Source: CAZKWG01 sp964615375 (GTDB lineage Bacteria; Myxococcota_A; UBA796; CAZKWG01). From it: 58,983 bases of DNA. The notes under the pieces are model-generated. The model made no database searches, had not been told where the DNA came from, and saw only the letters and a list, made by a program, of their open reading frames with translations. The position numbers were made by a program, and so were the translations under genes. The stretch covers positions 1 to 58,983 of the forward strand of contig CAZTOW010000056.1 of NCBI GenBank assembly GCA_964615375.1, in the 5' to 3' direction. Below, piece by piece: positions 57,266-58,983 of this stretch (position 1 is the stretch's first letter; each line of letters begins with the position of its first letter).

Positions 57266-58939
57266 ATGCGCGCGATCCTGTACTGCCGCGTCTCCTCCGA
57301 CCTCCAGCGCGAGCACGGGACCATCGAGTCCCAGCGCGACGCGCTCATCGCCTACGCCAACGCCCAGGGCTGGGCCATCGTCGCCGTCGAGGCCGACGAC
57401 GGCTTCACCGGCACCATCGCGCCGTGGGAGCGCCCCGCCCTGGCCCGGGTGCTCGATCAGGCCCGCCGCAAGGTCGTGGACGTCATCGTGGTCTACGCCA
57501 TCGACCGCATCGCCCGCGACGACAACAACGTGGACTTCGCGCTCGTCCGCAAGGACCTGATGAAGTGGGGCGTGAAGCTCGCGACGCCCAAGGGCGTGCT
57601 CAACTTCGACCGGCCCGAGGATCGGCTCAACCAGGACATCCTCTCGGCGCTGGCCAGCTATGAGCGCCACCAGATCAAGGACCGCACGGTGCGCGGGCGC
57701 AAGGCGGCGATCCTGAAGGGCGGGCGGCCGCTGGCGGACCTGCCGCTCGGGTATCGGTGGGTGGACGAGACGAGATCGCTGGCGGTGGTCGAGGAGGAAG
57801 CCGCGACCGTGCGCGAGATCTTCCGGCTGGTGGGCGATGAGGGGCTGGGCGTCGGCTCCACGGCGAAGCGGCTCAAGCGGGCCGGCGTGCTGACGCACCG
57901 GCGCAAGCACGGCGAGAACAAGCACGTCACCGCCGCGCTGGTGCGCATCGTGGTCGAGCGCGACGTCTACTACCTCGGCGCCTGGGAGGCGCACCCGACC
58001 TGGCTGCCCGGTCACCGCGTGCCGGCCGAGCCGATCGTGAGCGAGGAGCTCTGGCAGCGGGCCAACCGGGTGGTCGCGGCGAACTACCGGCGACACGAGA
58101 CCGTGCACAACCAGGAGTACCTGCTCAAGGGCCTCGCTCGATGTGCAGACTGCGGGGCGTGTTTCCGCGTCCACACGCAGCACAACTCGACCGCGCGCGG
58201 CAAGACGCCCTACCAGTACTACCGCTGCAACAACAACCAGGAGCGGTACAACCATCAGAAGTGCGCCTCGAAGCTGGTCCGTGCGGACGCGGTGGACGAC
58301 GCGGTCTGGGGCCACCTCACGCGGCTGCTCACGCAGCCAGGGCTGCTGCGGGCGGAGATCGATCGGGTGCTCCACGAGGAGCAGCAGAAGCAGCCGAGCG
58401 CCGCGGGCACCATGAAGGAGATCGAGACCCAGCTCGCCCGGCTCGACGAGGCGCGGGCGCGCGGACTCCGGGCGATGACCAAGGGGCTGGTGAGCGAGGA
58501 GGAGTTCGCCGAGCTGGCGGCCGAGCTCGACGCCCAGCGCGCGCCCCTGCGGCAGCGTCGGGACCTGCTCGCGCTGGCGCAGCAGACCGAGACCGACCGG
58601 GCCGCGCGATTGAAGGCCATCGAGGCCCAGGTGGCGGAGCTGGCGCCTCGGCTGGGCAAGCTCTCGTTCGAAGAGCGGCGCGCCTTGCTGCACGATCTGG
58701 TCGAGGAGGTGACGGTGGACACGCGCGGCAGGTCCATCCACATGGTGACCCTGCTCGGGCTGGTCGAGCCGGAGGCGGGTGACCCGAACGCTGGTGCAGG
58801 GGTGGTGGCCGCGCGGGGGAAGGCGAAGCCGAGGCTCGCGGCGGCCAGGCTCGCGCGCGCGACGCCAAAACGGAAGGGGCTCGGGATGAAGTCGGCACAC
58901 TGGGCGGCGCCTGTTTGCCAGCCTCAGCAAGCTCCTTAA
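57266..58939 (+). CDS. large serine integrase of E2
   Basis: 557 residues from ATG 57266 with GGAG upstream. Resolvase domain with Y-C-R-V-S-S (catalytic Ser near 10-11), recombinase domain with P-L-G-Y-R-W, zinc ribbon C-A-D-C-G-A-C-F...Y-Y-R-C-N-N, coiled coil at about 390-450 and a basic low-complexity tail. It should recombine attP of E2 with the helicase attB. The stop TAA uses the core T and two A from the helicase flank; in the circular form this stop is absent and the frame continues into the triple-sigma gene. Not closely similar to the E1 recombinase except in the conserved domains. Confidence 0.95.
   Translation: MRAILYCRVSSDLQREHGTIESQRDALIAYANAQGWAIVAVEADDGFTGTIAPWERPALARVLDQARRKVVDVIVVYAIDRIARDDNNVDFALVRKDLMKWGVKLATPKGVLNFDRPEDRLNQDILSALASYERHQIKDRTVRGRKAAILKGGRPLADLPLGYRWVDETRSLAVVEEEAATVREIFRLVGDEGLGVGSTAKRLKRAGVLTHRRKHGENKHVTAALVRIVVERDVYYLGAWEAHPTWLPGHRVPAEPIVSEELWQRANRVVAANYRRHETVHNQEYLLKGLARCADCGACFRVHTQHNSTARGKTPYQYYRCNNNQERYNHQKCASKLVRADAVDDAVWGHLTRLLTQPGLLRAEIDRVLHEEQQKQPSAAGTMKEIETQLARLDEARARGLRAMTKGLVSEEEFAELAAELDAQRAPLRQRRDLLALAQQTETDRAARLKAIEAQVAELAPRLGKLSFEERRALLHDLVEEVTVDTRGRSIHMVTLLGLVEPEAGDPNAGAGVVAARGKAKPRLAAARLARATPKRKGLGMKSAHWAAPVCQPQQAP
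58927..58937. other. right attachment site of E2 (arm plus core TT)
   Basis: Arm GCAAGCTCC at 58927-58935, core TT at 58936-58937, then helicase sequence AAAGTTCTGG. Mirror image of the left site at 12943-12953. The arm overlaps the last codons of the integrase. Confidence 0.85.
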
Positions 58940-58983
58940 AGTTCTGGGCCTCGTCAACGATCAGCATGTCCACGCCGATGTCA
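58936..58983 (-). pseudogene. 5' part of split helicase: motif II codons (partial)
   Basis: Fifteen codons plus the core: D-I-G-V-D-M-L-I-V-D-E-A-Q-N-F then AA of a Lys codon. This is the Walker B/motif II strand of an SF2 helicase. It continues out of the window to the right. Followed across E2 by K-N-L-F at 12944. In the present arrangement the frame runs on into E2 end sequence. Confidence 0.88.

Larger units (their letters stand above)
12943..58937. mobile_element. element E2, ~46.0-kb serine-integrase element nested in a helicase gene
   Basis: Ends are defined by the split helicase. Unique length is 45,993 bp counting one core copy. Terminal arms GGAGCTTGC and GCAAGCTCC face each other around TT, the only bases shared by both junctions. 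Removing E2 restores an uninterrupted helicase frame through N-F-K-N-L-F. The integrase gene ends at the right junction, as is typical for large serine integrases. Cargo: triple-sigma protein, GT2-QueC, PAAR/lipase, two kinase/MopE operons, two lysozymes, BREX with inserted nucleases, toxin/immunity genes, exchanger and regulators. No conjugation or capsid genes are seen, so mobilisation would need help or is limited to excision and integration. Confidence 0.88.
1066..58983. mobile_element. element E1 at tRNA-Lys (left part; right end outside window)
   Basis: A large serine recombinase abuts the 3' end of tRNA-Lys and reads toward it, the usual position of an integrase beside its own attachment site. 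Cargo seen here is a resolvase-like partner, a coiled-coil lipoprotein, a NACHT protein and a GHKL/M15/helicase operon. The second attachment site is not in the window: the tRNA 3' end does not recur. Element E2 is nested inside. Whether the split helicase belongs to E1 or to another region beyond it cannot be decided from this window. Confidence 0.6.

Noticed and set aside
58900..58983. Second copy of the tRNA-Lys 3' end as the other border of E1
   Set aside because: No stretch matching GGTTCGAACC...GGGGGTACCA was found elsewhere in the window.

Overview
The window is GC-rich DNA, most likely from a myxobacterium-like (Myxococcota) genome. The clues are Hanks-type Ser/Thr kinases with long proline-rich linkers, MopE-type D/C-rich repeat lipoproteins, sigma-54-like promoters and many coding-dense operons with ATGA or GTGA stop/start overlaps. 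No 16S or other marker is present, so the taxon is an inference.

Layout. (1) 1-1080 is chromosomal backbone: a small lipoprotein, a glutaredoxin and tRNA-Lys(CTT). (2) A first mobile element, E1, abuts the tRNA. It starts with a large serine recombinase whose stop codon lies inside the tRNA, then a catalytically degenerate resolvase-like partner, a tiny protein, a coiled-coil lipoprotein, a NACHT NTPase with a pentapeptide-like tail (AT-richer, a likely anti-phage NLR), and an overlapping operon of GHKL ATPase/HExxH protein, M15 peptidase and helicase. Its far end is outside the window. (3) The helicase gene is split. Its last 703 codons are at 12944-10833 and its DEAQ (motif II) codons are at the extreme right end, 58983-58936. 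Between them sits a second element, E2, about 46.0 kb, bounded by 9-bp inverted arms around a shared TT. Joining the flanks at TT restores the helicase reading frame exactly; joining the ends of E2 gives a perfect palindromic attP. The E2 integrase is at the right end.

E2 cargo, left to right: a protein with three tandem ECF-sigma-like units; an 878-aa helical protein coupled to a 78-aa DUF2325-like protein; a GT2-QueC chimera without a PP-loop; a PAAR spike with a lipase-like effector; two tandem copies of a membrane protein/kinase/MopE-FG-GAP lipoprotein operon; two divergent lysozymes of different folds; a complete type-1-like BREX operon (brxA-like, brxB, brxC, pglX, pglZ, brxL) carrying four extra genes, including a PDDEXK/ABC-ATPase/HNH triad that looks Septu-like; a polymorphic toxin with immunity-like neighbours; an AlbA/Schlafen-like wHTH protein; a CaCA exchanger with a truncated SRPBCC protein; a GNAT; repeat clusters; a 138-aa protein; a tiny protein and the integrase.

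Most striking: (a) in the excised circle the integrase loses the stop codon that the host flank supplies and reads in frame through attP into the triple-sigma gene, giving one 1071-codon ORF; the recombinase of E1 likewise ends in host (tRNA) sequence. (b) Three genes, the recombinases of both elements and the 138-aa protein, share one promoter layout, TTGACA-N11-TGG-N10-GC, followed by a short 5' hairpin; it fits a sigma-54 -24/-12 promoter. Together these suggest an integration-state-dependent control circuit, which is inferred and not shown.
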